Numbered from the stretch's first letter, positions 39,950 to 49,766 are shown. The stretch: DNA of 64,000 nucleotides from an uncultured Pelagibacteraceae bacterium (GCA_902616245.1 CACMSB010000002.1:186001-250000), one strand, 5' to 3'. The notes: generated by a model from the sequence alone, not told the origin. Made by a program: numbers and translations.

Positions 39950-41296
39950 CTAATTACTTAATAAAGACGACCAAGATGGGTCAGAGGCATCCGTCTCTGT
40001 TTGAACTTGCCTTTCATTATATCCTGTAAGATCTATAGACCATAACTTGGCACTAAATCCCTCTCCTTTGTCATTTGATTTAGTTTCTCTATAAAAAATT
40101 AATACTCTTCCATTTGGAGACCAAGAAGGAGCTTCTTGATAATAATTTTCAGTCAATAATCTTTCTCCAGAACCATCGGTTCGCATAACACCGATATAAA
40201 ATTTTCCTTTATGTAATTTTGTAAACGCAATTAAATCTCCTCTTGGAGACCATACTGGCGTACCATACAATCCTTTACCAAAAGAGATTCTTTTTACATT
40301 TGAACCATCAGATTTCATTACATAGATTTGTTGAAACCCACTTCTATCAGAATTAAATGTAATAAATTTACTATCTGGTGAATATGATGGAGAAGTATCA
40401 ATTGATGGATGATTAGTTATCCTCTCAACTATTCTATTTTCTAAATCCATTGTATAAATATCTGAGTTTCCATCTTTTGCAAAACTCATAATAATTTTTT
40501 TTCCATCTGGTGAAAATCTTGGAGCGAATGTCATCCCTGGAAAATCGCCAACTACTTCTTGTGTTCCAGTTTCAATATCTAATAAATATACTCTTGGGAG
40601 ATTTTTGAAATATGATAAGTAAGTTACCATCTGGCTTGTTGGGTTAAATCTTGGAGTTAAAACCAGCTCATTGCCTAATGTTAAATATTTTGTATTAAAA
40701 CCATCTTGATCCATAATAGCTAATTTCTTTACTCGTGCTGTCTTCGCCCCTTCCTCAGATACATAAATAATCCTGGTATCAAAGTACCCTTTTTCTCCAG
40801 TTAATCTCTCGTAAACTTTATCAGAAATAATATGTCCAACTCTTCTCCAATTGCTTGGGACAGTTGTAAAAGCCAAAGCCATCATTTCTCTGCCAGCTAA
40901 AATATCCCATAATCTAAATTCAACTTTTAGTTTCTTATTCTCAATTGTTACTTTTCCAGTTATTAAAGCTTGAGCTTTAATAAGTGCCCAGTCTTCAAAC
41001 CTTGGTTTTAAATGAGCAATATCAGGCTTTTGTAAAAACGCTTCTTTATTTAACGGATTAAATAGACCTGATGTTTTCAGATTATTTTCTACTACTGATG
41101 ATATCTCGGATCCAACATTTTCTATTTTAAGTTCATTTTTTGAATTTTTTTTTGAATTATCGTCTTGGAATAATGGCGAAACTGCAATTGGAAGAGGATC
41201 TAAATTACCTCTAGTTATATCAATCTCTATCAATGAATTAGCTTTTGTTATTAACAATAAAATTATAAAAAAGGTTAAATTAAATATTCTAATCAT
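39950..41296 (-). CDS. tolB: Tol-Pal system periplasmic protein TolB
   Basis: Periplasmic beta-propeller protein that binds Pal and signals to TolA. Signal peptide about residues 1-21, N-terminal TolB domain to about 165, then WD40-like TolB repeats with the recurring pattern [24 protein letters not shown] and [10 protein letters not shown]. 448 residues, normal. Its start overlaps tolA by one base, in the classical tolQRAB-pal order. Confidence 0.97.
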   Translation of the reverse strand: MIRIFNLTFFIILLLITKANSLIEIDITRGNLDPLPIAVSPLFQDDNSKKNSKNELKIENVGSEISSVVENNLKTSGLFNPLNKEAFLQKPDIAHLKPRFEDWALIKAQALITGKVTIENKKLKVEFRLWDILAGREMMALAFTTVPSNWRRVGHIISDKVYERLTGEKGYFDTRIIYVSEEGAKTARVKKLAIMDQDGFNTKYLTLGNELVLTPRFNPTSQMVTYLSYFKNLPRVYLLDIETGTQEVVGDFPGMTFAPRFSPDGKKIIMSFAKDGNSDIYTMDLENRIVERITNHPSIDTSPSYSPDSKFITFNSDRSGFQQIYVMKSDGSNVKRISFGKGLYGTPVWSPRGDLIAFTKLHKGKFYIGVMRTDGSGERLLTENYYQEAPSWSPNGRVLIFYRETKSNDKGEGFSAKLWSIDLTGYNERQVQTETDASDPSWSSLLSN

Positions 41297-42264
41297 TATC
41301 CTCCAAGCATATCACGAGCATCAAAATTTAAAATCATATTTTTCCATCTTTCATAACCAGTTGTGGGAACTTTTAATGGATTGCAAAGCTGAATTGCTCT
41401 TCTCACGCTATCAGCAAGAGTTCTAAATTTTTCTTTACCAGGTGTATTCATTTTGACATGATCTAACATTTCAATTTTTTCAATTCTTCCATCTGGTTTT
41501 AATTGAAGTTTTACTCTTACTAATAAATCCTCACTAAAAGGTAAACCTATAGGAACACTCCAGCATGTAAATATTTGAGCCTTTAAAGCGTCCTCCTCAC
41601 TTAATGTTAATTTTGAATAATTCATTGTTTGGTCAGTTGATTGTGAAATTTTATCAACTTCTTTTTTTGACTCAGCCAAGTTTTCTTTTTTTTTATCAAT
41701 TAATGCAGCAATTTCATTCAAATTTAACTTTTCTTTTTTTTCAAATTCTGAGACCTGTTTAACTTTTTTTTCATCTAATATGGGTTTCTTGGTTTCAACT
41801 ATTTTTTTTATGTTTTCATCATTAATTTCTTTTGACGGTTTTTGTTTTTTTTCTTCCTTGGGTTGAATTTTCTGTTTCTCTTTTTCTGGCGTAGGCACCG
41901 CATTTAATTTTTCTTTTTTTAACTTTTCTTTTTTGATTTCACTGGTTGGCGTTTTTTTTGATGCAACTTTAGACACTTCATTCTTTTTCTTGTCTGTCTG
42001 TATTTCTTTTTTTATATCTTTTTTCACTTTCTTGGGTGGTGCCTGTTCAGACAACAATTTTTCATTTTCTTTTTTTACTTTTTCAATTATTTTTGAAGCT
42101 TTTGGTGCATAAGGAATATTTGTCTTTTCAGCTATTTGAATAAGTTCAACAGATATAAGAGGTGGAATATCCAAGGGTTTTTTAGCAACAAACGGTAAGG
42201 CCAAAATACTTATCATAACAATTGCAACATGAAATCCGGATGAGACGATAAGACCTCGATACAT
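41296..42264 (-). CDS. tolA: Tol-Pal system inner-membrane protein TolA
   Basis: Spans the periplasm and connects the TolQR motor to TolB/Pal. One membrane helix near residues 8-27, a long Lys/Glu-rich helical region (about 55-215, with many KK and EK pairs), and a C-terminal TonB/TolA-like domain (about 225-322) with [14 protein letters not shown] and [11 protein letters not shown]. 322 residues. The low-complexity middle region explains the weak sequence similarity to other TolA proteins; position in the operon supports the call. Confidence 0.9.
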   Translation of the reverse strand: MYRGLIVSSGFHVAIVMISILALPFVAKKPLDIPPLISVELIQIAEKTNIPYAPKASKIIEKVKKENEKLLSEQAPPKKVKKDIKKEIQTDKKKNEVSKVASKKTPTSEIKKEKLKKEKLNAVPTPEKEKQKIQPKEEKKQKPSKEINDENIKKIVETKKPILDEKKVKQVSEFEKKEKLNLNEIAALIDKKKENLAESKKEVDKISQSTDQTMNYSKLTLSEEDALKAQIFTCWSVPIGLPFSEDLLVRVKLQLKPDGRIEKIEMLDHVKMNTPGKEKFRTLADSVRRAIQLCNPLKVPTTGYERWKNMILNFDARDMLGG

Positions 42265-42269
42265 TATGT

Positions 42270-42686
42270 TTATCTCTCTTTATTCGGTTCAGATATTAAA
42301 GCGACTTTTGTGAAGCCTGATCCTGAAAGCATTCCCATAATTTCAAGAACCCTTCCATAGTTAATAGCTTTGTCTCCCCTAACATATATTCTTGTATCAG
42401 TTCTATTGTTTGATACTGCCAATATTTTTACAATTAAATTATTAAATTCAACTTTTGTTTCCTGAATAAAAATTTCACCTTTAGAATTAATTGTTAAAGT
42501 TAAAGGTTCATTTTCCTCGGGAAGTGTATCAGCAGAAGTTTCTGGTAAATCTACCTGGACTCCAACAGTAAGTAATGGTGCAGTGACCATGAATATAATT
42601 AGCAAAACTAACATTACATCTACAAATGGTGTAACATTAATTTCACTCATCGGGTCGTTTTTTGAACTTTTGAGCTTAAATCCCAT
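42270..42686 (-). CDS. tolR: Tol-Pal system protein TolR (ExbD family)
   Basis: Stator component of the proton-driven TolQR motor. After a short cytoplasmic start, one membrane helix (about residues 20-42) begins with NVTPFVDVMLVLLIIFMV, in which the aspartate is the conserved proton-pathway residue; the periplasmic domain follows. 138 residues, normal. It directly abuts tolQ (adjacent bases) and precedes tolA by five bases. Confidence 0.96.
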   Translation of the reverse strand: MGFKLKSSKNDPMSEINVTPFVDVMLVLLIIFMVTAPLLTVGVQVDLPETSADTLPEENEPLTLTINSKGEIFIQETKVEFNNLIVKILAVSNNRTDTRIYVRGDKAINYGRVLEIMGMLSGSGFTKVALISEPNKER

Positions 42687-43361
42687 TTAAATAATTGATA
42701 TGAATCTTTTTGAAAAATTTTCTAATTTTTGTGAGTATTTTCTAGAGTCTGAATTAAATTTATTATACGCAATTACAGCAGGAATTGCTGCTAATAATCC
42801 AAGTGCAGTTGCAAATAAGGCTTCAGCAATACCTGGGGCAACTATTGCAAGACTTGTATTTCTTGAAATCGCAATCGATTGAAATGAATTCATAATTCCC
42901 CAAACAGTTCCAAACAATCCTATAAATGGAGCTGTCGATCCAACAGTTGCTAAAAAACTATTATACTTTTCAACTGCCACCATTTGTTTTTCAATATTTA
43001 CTTCTAAAACACTTGATAGTCTCTCAGATAAATTCGATTTTGATCTAGTTTTCATAACTGTTTGCATAGAACTTTTAAATAATTTTGCCATAGGATCCTC
43101 AATGTTTAAGGGCAGACTATTATAAAATGTTTCAGCAGACTTTGATTTCCAGAATTTCTCCTCAAATTCCTCTGCGCTTTTATTAATTTTTCTAAACATT
43201 CTTATTTTTTCAAATATTATTGCCCATGAATATATAGAACTTAGAATTAATATTATGATTACTGACTTAACAACTATATCCGCACGCAAAAATAAACTAA
43301 TTAAGGAAAAGTCTGTGTTGCTTGCTAAACCTATGCTTTGTGTTGCAATATCTGCTTCCAT
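42687..43361 (-). CDS. tolQ: Tol-Pal system protein TolQ (ExbB/MotA family)
   Basis: Proton-channel subunit of the TolQR motor. Three membrane helices are visible: about residues 28-50, 134-156 and 168-190, with the family segments ATVGSTAPFIGLFGTVWGIM and APGIAEALFATALGLLAAIPAVIAYN. 224 residues. First of the tol genes here; the ybgC thioesterase gene that usually precedes tolQ is absent and a RuvC-like gene occupies the upstream position, 56 bases away. Confidence 0.96.
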   Translation of the reverse strand: MEADIATQSIGLASNTDFSLISLFLRADIVVKSVIIILILSSIYSWAIIFEKIRMFRKINKSAEEFEEKFWKSKSAETFYNSLPLNIEDPMAKLFKSSMQTVMKTRSKSNLSERLSSVLEVNIEKQMVAVEKYNSFLATVGSTAPFIGLFGTVWGIMNSFQSIAISRNTSLAIVAPGIAEALFATALGLLAAIPAVIAYNKFNSDSRKYSQKLENFSKRFISII

Positions 43362-43417
43362 TCATTCGTTTCCCATTAAAATATGTCATTAATTTGACTT
43401 CAAAAAACTCTAGTATT

Positions 43418-43915
43418 CTAGTTATCGTTGTTTTCCCTTGTGTTTTCGAAATATTGAGCAATTAAAATAGCATCTGCTTTATTATTATCTTTTTTTCTTG
43501 ATAACTTATTAGAAATTTTGGGAAACATATCTATTACTTTAGTTCTACTGGCATCTTTTTCAGAATTAATCAAATTAAAATGTTTTTTCCATTTTGCTGG
43601 TCTAACATAAAAAATGGGGAGCTCCATTGCAGAACAGATGCCTTTAATAACTCCAAATGATTGTCCAAAATTAAACATGCTTGTTACACCTTGTCCTGGC
43701 ATAGCAGAAACTTGTTCGACTATTACAATCATTTTTTCATTCATAAATCTATTTTTTATTAGCATTATTTCATTGTAAATTTGCCTACCATTAACTTGTT
43801 TTTTATTTTTTTTTCCTTCAGCCATTGTTGGCATGTCGATTACATTAATAACTTTTCCATTAGAAAAAAAACAAATAGCGCCTGCTATTCCTGGATCAAT
43901 TCCGACAATTATCAT
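43418..43915 (-). CDS. RuvC-like Holliday-junction nuclease, divergent
   Basis: A 165-residue RNase H-fold protein. Asp7 (GIDPG) and Glu67 (IVEQVSAMPGQG) fit the first two RuvC catalytic residues; the C-terminal KKDNNKADAIL gives Asp148 and probably Asp143, but the canonical D-x-x-D pair is not exact (Asn145). The MPGQGVTSMFNFGQSFG segment is characteristic of a phage-type RuvC-like group rather than of standard cellular RuvC. It sits directly after yebC, where ruvC normally is, but no ruvA or ruvB follows. Likely resolves junctions in recombination; this is inference from fold and position. Confidence 0.75.
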   Translation of the reverse strand: MIIVGIDPGIAGAICFFSNGKVINVIDMPTMAEGKKNKKQVNGRQIYNEIMLIKNRFMNEKMIVIVEQVSAMPGQGVTSMFNFGQSFGVIKGICSAMELPIFYVRPAKWKKHFNLINSEKDASRTKVIDMFPKISNKLSRKKDNNKADAILIAQYFENTRENNDN

Positions 43916-44638
43916 TTAACTTTCAAAGTTAACATTTGTAAAAACATTTTGTACATCATCCTCATCCTCAAGAGTTTCTAGAAATTTTGCCATATTTTGA
44001 TTTTCTTCACCTTTAAGAGATACCTTATTTATAGGTAACCACTCAATTTCAGTAGAAAGAAAATTTACAATAACTTTTTCAAATTTTTTTTTTACCTCAT
44101 ATATTTCATCAATGTCCGTATGAACCTCATGAAATTCATCATGAGAAATACAATCATTTGCACCAGACTCGATTGCTAATTCAAAAATTTTATCTTGTTC
44201 AATTTCATTTTTGTCAATTTTAATTACACCTAATCTTTGAAAATTATGTGATGCAGAACCCTGAGTTCCTAAAGAACCGTTATTTTTCGAAAATATTGTT
44301 CTTATATTAGAGGCGGTCCTATTTTTATTATCAGTCAATGCTTCAACTATAACAGCAGATTTGCTCGGTCCGAAACCTTCGTATCTAATATTTTCAAAAT
44401 TTGATTGATCATTGTTAGAAGATTTTTCAATTGCTCTCTCAATATTTTCTTTTGGCATGTTAGCTGACCTGGCTGCTTGTATTGCTGATCTTAATCTTGA
44501 ATTCATATCGGGATTCTTATCTCCAAGTTTTGCAGCTACCGTGATTTCTCTAGAGAGTTTAGAAAAAATTTTTGATCTCTGTTTGTCAGCTTTCCCTTTT
44601 TTATGTTTAATACCTGCCCAATGTGAATGTCCAGCCAT
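43916..44638 (-). CDS. yebC: YebC/PmpR-family regulatory protein
   Basis: Conserved protein of the TACO1/YebC family, described as a DNA-binding regulator in some bacteria and as a factor easing translation of proline stretches in others. It begins with the family hallmark MAGHSHWAGIKHKKGKADKQR; 240 residues from ATG 44638. The frame is open 26 codons further upstream, but those residues overlap the ymdB gene and have no family match, so I reject that start. It abuts the RuvC-like gene. Confidence 0.93.
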   Translation of the reverse strand: MAGHSHWAGIKHKKGKADKQRSKIFSKLSREITVAAKLGDKNPDMNSRLRSAIQAARSANMPKENIERAIEKSSNNDQSNFENIRYEGFGPSKSAVIVEALTDNKNRTASNIRTIFSKNNGSLGTQGSASHNFQRLGVIKIDKNEIEQDKIFELAIESGANDCISHDEFHEVHTDIDEIYEVKKKFEKVIVNFLSTEIEWLPINKVSLKGEENQNMAKFLETLEDEDDVQNVFTNVNFES

Positions 44639-44640
44639 AA

Positions 44641-45447
44641 TTAATTTATGTTTTTTAAACTTCCACCAAAAATGAAGCTTTCTATACTTTTTGCGAGTCC
44701 ATTTCTTATATCGCAATCTACGACTACCCCGCTAAGAGATGCTTCTCCTTTGGCAGGAAAATTTTTTATAGATTCTTTTTTTAGAAATCTATTAATTGAA
44801 TTTTGTGCATTCATACCAATAACCGAGTCATAGTCACCACACATTCCAGCATCAGTTATATAGCTAGTTCCATTTTTTAGAACTCTTGCATCATTTGTTG
44901 GCACGTGTGTATGGGTACCCGCAACTAAAGTTGCATATCCATCAAATAGGTTGCCCATAGCCATTTTTTCACTTGTTATTTCACCATGAAAATCCACTAT
45001 TAAAAAATCATAATCTTTTGAAATTTTTTTTTGTGCAATAAACTCAGTAGCAATTTTAAAAACATCATCACATTTTTTCATAAAAACGTTACCCATAAGA
45101 TTTAGCACACCAACTTTCAGATTTTTTTTTGAATTAAATATGGAAAAACCTTTGCCGGGTAAATTTCCACTCATATTTATTGGTCTTAATAATTTTTTTT
45201 CAGTTTTTATATATTCGTAAATTTCTTTTTGATCCCATACATGATTGCCTGTTGTAATTACATCTACACCTACATTAAAAAGCTCATTAGCAATATTTTC
45301 AGTTAGACCTACACCTTCGCTGGCTGCATTTTCTCCGTTAACACAAACAAAATCTATACCTTTTTTTGAGATTATGTTTGGCAAGTTTTTTTTTACTGAT
45401 TTAAAGCCTGCGTCTCCAACTATATCACCTAAAAATAAAATCTTCAT
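44641..45447 (-). CDS. ymdB: YmdB-family metallophosphoesterase
   Basis: Calcineurin-like phosphoesterase of the TIGR00282 group; the Bacillus member acts on 2',3'-cyclic nucleotides. Metal-ligand motifs in order: FLGDIVGDAG near residue 5, NGENAA near 38, TTGNHVWDQ near 66, DFHGE near 150, and GTHTHVPT near 178. 268 residues, normal. Overlaps ygfA upstream by four bases and is two bases from the yebC start codon. The physiological substrate here is unknown. Confidence 0.88.
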   Translation of the reverse strand: MKILFLGDIVGDAGFKSVKKNLPNIISKKGIDFVCVNGENAASEGVGLTENIANELFNVGVDVITTGNHVWDQKEIYEYIKTEKKLLRPINMSGNLPGKGFSIFNSKKNLKVGVLNLMGNVFMKKCDDVFKIATEFIAQKKISKDYDFLIVDFHGEITSEKMAMGNLFDGYATLVAGTHTHVPTNDARVLKNGTSYITDAGMCGDYDSVIGMNAQNSINRFLKKESIKNFPAKGEASLSGVVVDCDIRNGLAKSIESFIFGGSLKNIN

Positions 45448-46034
45448 TTTTGTATTAATTTTTCTGTCAAAATTAAATCTAATTTTTTATCAAATTTTTT
45501 AATATTAATTTTATTAACTTTTTGATGTGAAAAAGCCAGTCCAATTGTTATACATTTTTTAATTTGAGAAATTTTTTCTAAATATCTATCATAAAATCCA
45601 CCACCATAGCCAATTCTGTTCCTGTATTTATCAAAAGCAACTATTGGTACAAATATTATATCTGGATATACTTTTTTTAAATCTAGTGGCTGAGGAATTC
45701 CAAATGAACTAATTGTTAAAGGATCATTTGGACTCCATTTATAAAAATCCATTTGATGACTTCTTTTTATAATTGGCAACGAAATACTATAACCGTTAGA
45801 ATGAAATTTTTTTAGTATTTGCAAGCAATCAATTTCAAAATTTATTGGGAAATAACCTCCAATAATTTTATTTTTCGATAAATTAATTTTATTACGAAAA
45901 CTATCTATAATATTTTTGCCTATTTTGATCTCAAAATATTTTTTTTTTCTCAGATTAATAATTTTTTTTCTTAGTTTAAATTTTGACACTGATATTTTAT
46001 GAAACAGAAGTATTTGTACTATTTTTTTTGACAA
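45444..46034 (-). CDS. ygfA: 5-formyltetrahydrofolate cyclo-ligase
   Basis: Recycles 5-formyl-THF to methenyl-THF with ATP. The N-terminal region KLRKKIINLRKKKY is the family start, and GGFYDRYL, DIIFVPIVAFDKYRNRIGYG are the C-terminal substrate-binding motifs. The frame as given (196 residues) overlaps zapA by 38 bases; a later start is possible because family homology begins near residue 18. The zapA-ygfA neighbourhood is widespread. No room is left for a 6S RNA gene between them. Confidence 0.88.
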   Translation of the reverse strand: MSKKIVQILLFHKISVSKFKLRKKIINLRKKKYFEIKIGKNIIDSFRNKINLSKNKIIGGYFPINFEIDCLQILKKFHSNGYSISLPIIKRSHQMDFYKWSPNDPLTISSFGIPQPLDLKKVYPDIIFVPIVAFDKYRNRIGYGGGFYDRYLEKISQIKKCITIGLAFSHQKVNKINIKKFDKKLDLILTEKLIQK

Positions 46035-46443
46035 AGTCTTCTATTTCTAAAGTTACTTTGTCTATTAAATTTTCATAACTTATTTTGTAGTTTTCAATAT
46101 CATTCTCAAGTTCTTCTTGTGTTGAGCTTAAATTTTTAATTTCATTTTCTTTATTATCTTTATACTGATAAACCAAAGATTTTAATTCTATGAATTTTTC
46201 TTTTAATTCTTGAAGCTCTTTTTTTTGTGCATCTACTTTTTTTTTAGTTTCAAAATACTCATCCATGACTTTTATAGAAGATATTAGTAATAATTTATTC
46301 TCTCCAATATTTCCAAGATCAAATTTTAAATCATTAAATTTTTTATTTAAACTCAAAGATAATTCTTCCAAATGTTCCTCTTGGCCATCTTCACAAGATA
46401 ATAAATATTCTTTACCATTAAATTTTATGTTTACATTTGCCAT
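45997..46443 (-). CDS. zapA: Cell division protein ZapA
   Basis: Small FtsZ-ring stabilising protein. The N-terminal domain (about residues 1-95) contains VNIKFNGKEYLLSCEDGQEEHLEELS and LLISSIKVMDEYFE, matching ZapA, followed by a coiled-coil tail to residue 148, longer than most ZapA proteins. It overlaps the upstream coiled-coil gene by 13 bases and the ygfA frame by up to 38. Context (coiled-coil protein-zapA-ygfA) supports the call. Confidence 0.85.
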   Translation of the reverse strand: MANVNIKFNGKEYLLSCEDGQEEHLEELSLSLNKKFNDLKFDLGNIGENKLLLISSIKVMDEYFETKKKVDAQKKELQELKEKFIELKSLVYQYKDNKENEIKNLSSTQEELENDIENYKISYENLIDKVTLEIEDFVKKNSTNTSVS

Positions 46444-46754
46444 TTATCTATTTCTTCCAATAAATTATCTGTTTCTTGATTTAATTCATCAATTTTTTCA
46501 TTAAATTGATTTTCTTTTCTTTTTGAAGTTTCGTAATCCTTTTTTAATTCATTTATTTGACTTCTAAGTTTTAAGTTTTCTTCCTCTAAATTCTGGAAAG
46601 ATGTGGTTATCTGTTTTTTTTCAATTTCTAATTGATTTTTTTGATCTTTTAAAATTGCAACTTTATCTAATTCTTCATTATGTTGAATGTTTATCTCTCC
46701 CAATTTTTTTAAAATATCTTTTAATTTTTTTTCTTTTTCATCAATGTTTTTCAT
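46431..46754 (-). CDS. Coiled-coil protein upstream of zapA
   Basis: About 107 residues from ATG 46754, almost entirely heptad-patterned coiled coil (EKEKKLKDILKKLGEINIQ and LNQETDNLLEEIDKW mark the ends). The frame opens ten codons further upstream, but MKNIDEKE gives a more natural start. Small coiled-coil proteins (DUF4164-like or ZapB-like) commonly stand between tkt and zapA in alphaproteobacteria. A role with ZapA at the division ring is plausible but only from context. Confidence 0.65.
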   Translation of the reverse strand: MKNIDEKEKKLKDILKKLGEINIQHNEELDKVAILKDQKNQLEIEKKQITTSFQNLEEENLKLRSQINELKKDYETSKRKENQFNEKIDELNQETDNLLEEIDKWQM

Positions 46755-46806
46755 ATATATATCTATATTAATAAATTGAATCACCTAAGTCTAGATAGGA
46801 TACTTT

Positions 46807-48762
46807 TTGAAAAATATAGAAAAAAATTTATCAAATGCTATTCGTTTTTTATCAATGGATGCGGTTCAAAACGCTAATTCTGGTCACCCAGGTATGCCTA
46901 TGGGTATGGCTGACGTTGCAACAATTTTATTTAAGTATTTTTTAAAGTTTAATCCAAAAAATCCAAACTGGCTTAATAGAGATAGATTTATTTTATCAGC
47001 TGGACATGGATCAATGTTGCTTTACTCACTTTTGTACCTAACTGGGTATAAAAGTGTATCTCTAAACAACATCAAGAAATTTAGACAACTAAATTCAATT
47101 TGCGCTGGACACCCAGAGTATCACCCAAACTCAGGTATTGAAACAACAACTGGTCCTTTAGGTCAGGGAATTGCAAATTCTGTGGGTTTTGCAATTGCAG
47201 AAGAAATTTTAAAGAAAAAATTAGGAAGTAATTTAATAAATCACAAAACCTATGTCTTGGCTGGTGATGGGTGCCTTATGGAAGGAATAAGTCATGAAGC
47301 AATGAGCCTTGCCGGTCACCTTAAACTTAAAAATCTTATAATGCTTTTTGACAATAATTCTATTTCAATAGATGGTCCTACTAGTTTAGCGGTCTCAGAT
47401 GATTATAAAAACAGATTTAAAAGCTATGGATGGAATTATATTTTGATCAATGGGCATAATTACAGAGAAATTTATAATGCTTTAAAAAAAGCGCAAACAT
47501 CAAATAAACCGACTATCATTTCGTGTAAAACAAAAATAGGATTTGGATCTCCAAATAAAAGTGGAAAAGCCTCTTCTCATGGAAGTCCTCTTGGAATAGA
47601 TGAAATTAAGTTAGTTAGAAAAAAATTAGATTGGGGTTATAAACCATTTAAAATACCTCAAAAAATTTTAACTAAATGGAGAAAAATTGGAGAAAAAGGT
47701 GTCAAAAAAGAAAAAATATGGAATAAAACTTTTAGCAAACACAAACAAAAATTTAAAAGTATCATAAAAAATAAATTCTCGAGTTCGATTATTAAACAAA
47801 AAAAAGATGCAATAAAAAATTTTAAGACTATAGCTACAAGAAAATCCTCAGAAGAGTTTTTATCAGCTATATTAAAAGAGAGAAATACTTTAATTGGTGG
47901 TTCTGCTGATTTAGCAGGATCAAACAATACAAAAACTAAGTTACATAAAATTATTAATTCAAGTAACTTTGGTGGAAATTATATTCACTATGGTGTTAGG
48001 GAACATGCAATGAGTGGAATAATGAATGGATTAGCTCTTCATAGTAATTTTATTCCTTATGGAGGTACTTTTTTAATATTTTCAGACTATTGCAAACCTT
48101 CAATAAGACTGTCTTCTATAATGAAACAGAAGGTAATTTATATAATGACACATGACTCAATAGGACTGGGAGAGGATGGACCTACGCATCAACCAGTAGA
48201 GCAACTTGCTGCTTTAAGATCTATTCCAAACTTAAATGTTTTAAGGCCAGCAGATCAAACTGAAACAATTGAATGTTGGGATATTGCTTTAAACAGCAAT
48301 AAAACACCTAGTATATTAGCTTTAACTAGACAAAACTTAAAACCCATAAGAAAGAGTTTTAATAAAAAAAATCAATGCTCTATGGGAGCTTACGAAGTTA
48401 TAAGGACTGGAAAAAATATAAATTTAACTATTTTAGCCTCAGGATCAGAGGTTAATCTTGCAATTGAGACTAGTCATAAATTGGCCAAACAAAAAATTTA
48501 TTCAAAAGTAATATCAATGCCTTGCCAAGAAATTTTTGACAAACAAAACAAGAGCTATAAAGATAAAATTCTAAAAGAAAGTAAAAACACTTTTTCAATT
48601 GAGGCAGGATCAAAAATGTCTTGGGAAAAATATATTGAAAAGGGCTTGTCTTTTTCTATAGAAGACTTTGGTAAAAGCGCTCCATATAAAAAAGTCTATG
48701 ATCATTTTGGTTTAAGTAGTGAAAAAATTAGTAAAAAAATTAAATTTTATTTAAAAAAATGA
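46807..48762 (+). CDS. tkt: Transketolase
   Basis: ThDP enzyme of the pentose phosphate cycle that moves two-carbon units. Features: SMDAVQNANSGHPGMPMGMA near residue 18, ThDP motif GDGCLMEGISHEA near 157, the pyrimidine-binding GVREHAMSGIMNGLA near 400 and THDSIGLGEDGPTHQPVEQL near 455. 651 residues, full length. The start codon is TTG at 46807; no nearby ATG gives the conserved N-terminus. It is divergent from the coiled-coil gene and overlaps gap by four bases, opening a central-carbon operon. Confidence 0.96.
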   Translation: MKNIEKNLSNAIRFLSMDAVQNANSGHPGMPMGMADVATILFKYFLKFNPKNPNWLNRDRFILSAGHGSMLLYSLLYLTGYKSVSLNNIKKFRQLNSICAGHPEYHPNSGIETTTGPLGQGIANSVGFAIAEEILKKKLGSNLINHKTYVLAGDGCLMEGISHEAMSLAGHLKLKNLIMLFDNNSISIDGPTSLAVSDDYKNRFKSYGWNYILINGHNYREIYNALKKAQTSNKPTIISCKTKIGFGSPNKSGKASSHGSPLGIDEIKLVRKKLDWGYKPFKIPQKILTKWRKIGEKGVKKEKIWNKTFSKHKQKFKSIIKNKFSSSIIKQKKDAIKNFKTIATRKSSEEFLSAILKERNTLIGGSADLAGSNNTKTKLHKIINSSNFGGNYIHYGVREHAMSGIMNGLALHSNFIPYGGTFLIFSDYCKPSIRLSSIMKQKVIYIMTHDSIGLGEDGPTHQPVEQLAALRSIPNLNVLRPADQTETIECWDIALNSNKTPSILALTRQNLKPIRKSFNKKNQCSMGAYEVIRTGKNINLTILASGSEVNLAIETSHKLAKQKIYSKVISMPCQEIFDKQNKSYKDKILKESKNTFSIEAGSKMSWEKYIEKGLSFSIEDFGKSAPYKKVYDHFGLSSEKISKKIKFYLKK

Positions 48763-49766
48763 CAATAAAAGTTGGAATTAACGGTATGGGAAGAATAGGC
48801 AGGATGATTGTGAGGTCAATTTATGAAAATTACAAAGGTAGATTAATTATCAAACATATCAATAATAGATCGAGCTCTGAAATTTGTACAAATTTATTAA
48901 AATATGATTCAATTCATGGTAATTTTAGTTCTCTAGTAAAATCTGGGGGAAATTACATAAAAATAAATAAAGATAAAATATCTTACACCCAACACTCTAT
49001 GATTAATGACATAAAGTGGAAAAAATATGGTGTTGATTATGTTTTTGAGTGCACAGGTAAGTTTAATTCTAAAGATCAATTACTGCCACATATAGAAAAT
49101 GGGGTAAAAAAAGTTATTGTATCGGCCCCATGTAAAATGGCTGATAAAACTATAGTTTTTGGCGTAAATCATAAGAAGATCAACAAGAATGATAGAATTA
49201 TTTCTGCAGCTTCTTGCACAACAAATTGCTTAGCTCCTGTTGCAGACGTAATTAATAAAAATTTTACGATTCTTAATGGTTTTATGACAACCATACATGC
49301 TTTTACAAGTGATCAAAGAATATTAGATAATTCTCACAAAGATCCAAGAAGAGCGAGATCTGCAAGTCAATCAATTGTACCCACATCTACTGGTGCATCA
49401 AAAGCTATTGGTGAGATTATACCCTCATTGAAAGGCAAGCTAGAGGGAATAGCAATGAGAGTGCCAACACCAAATGTTTCATTAATAGAATTTATTTTTA
49501 ATGTAAAAAAAAATATTACCTTAAAAAAATTAAATAACTCTTTATTTTCAGCTTCTAAAACGAAACTTAAAAATATTCTAAAAGTTACAGATGAGAAGCT
49601 AGTCTCAGTTGATTTTAATCACAATAGTGCATCTGCAATCATAGACTCCTCACTTACTAGTGTAGTTGGTAATAAAATGGGTAAAATTTCAGCGTGGTAT
49701 GATAATGAATGGGGTTTCTCGAATAGAATGTGTGATATTGCTGAGTATGTAAGCAAGATCAAATAA
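48759..49766 (+). CDS. gap: Glyceraldehyde-3-phosphate dehydrogenase
   Basis: Interconverts glyceraldehyde-3-phosphate and 1,3-bisphosphoglycerate. The nucleotide-binding GINGMGRIGR is at residues 6-15, the catalytic cysteine is Cys153 in AASCTTNCLAP, and WYDNEWGFSNRM is near the C-terminus; 335 residues. At the position of the aspartate that normally selects NAD the sequence reads INN (Asn36) instead of IND, suggesting possible NADP use. Overlaps tkt by four bases and pgk by one. Confidence 0.95.
   Translation: MTIKVGINGMGRIGRMIVRSIYENYKGRLIIKHINNRSSSEICTNLLKYDSIHGNFSSLVKSGGNYIKINKDKISYTQHSMINDIKWKKYGVDYVFECTGKFNSKDQLLPHIENGVKKVIVSAPCKMADKTIVFGVNHKKINKNDRIISAASCTTNCLAPVADVINKNFTILNGFMTTIHAFTSDQRILDNSHKDPRRARSASQSIVPTSTGASKAIGEIIPSLKGKLEGIAMRVPTPNVSLIEFIFNVKKNITLKKLNNSLFSASKTKLKNILKVTDEKLVSVDFNHNSASAIIDSSLTSVVGNKMGKISAWYDNEWGFSNRMCDIAEYVSKIK

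Noticed and set aside
45997..46034. 6S RNA gene expected between zapA and ygfA
   Set aside because: The two genes overlap, leaving no space; if 6S RNA exists it lies elsewhere.
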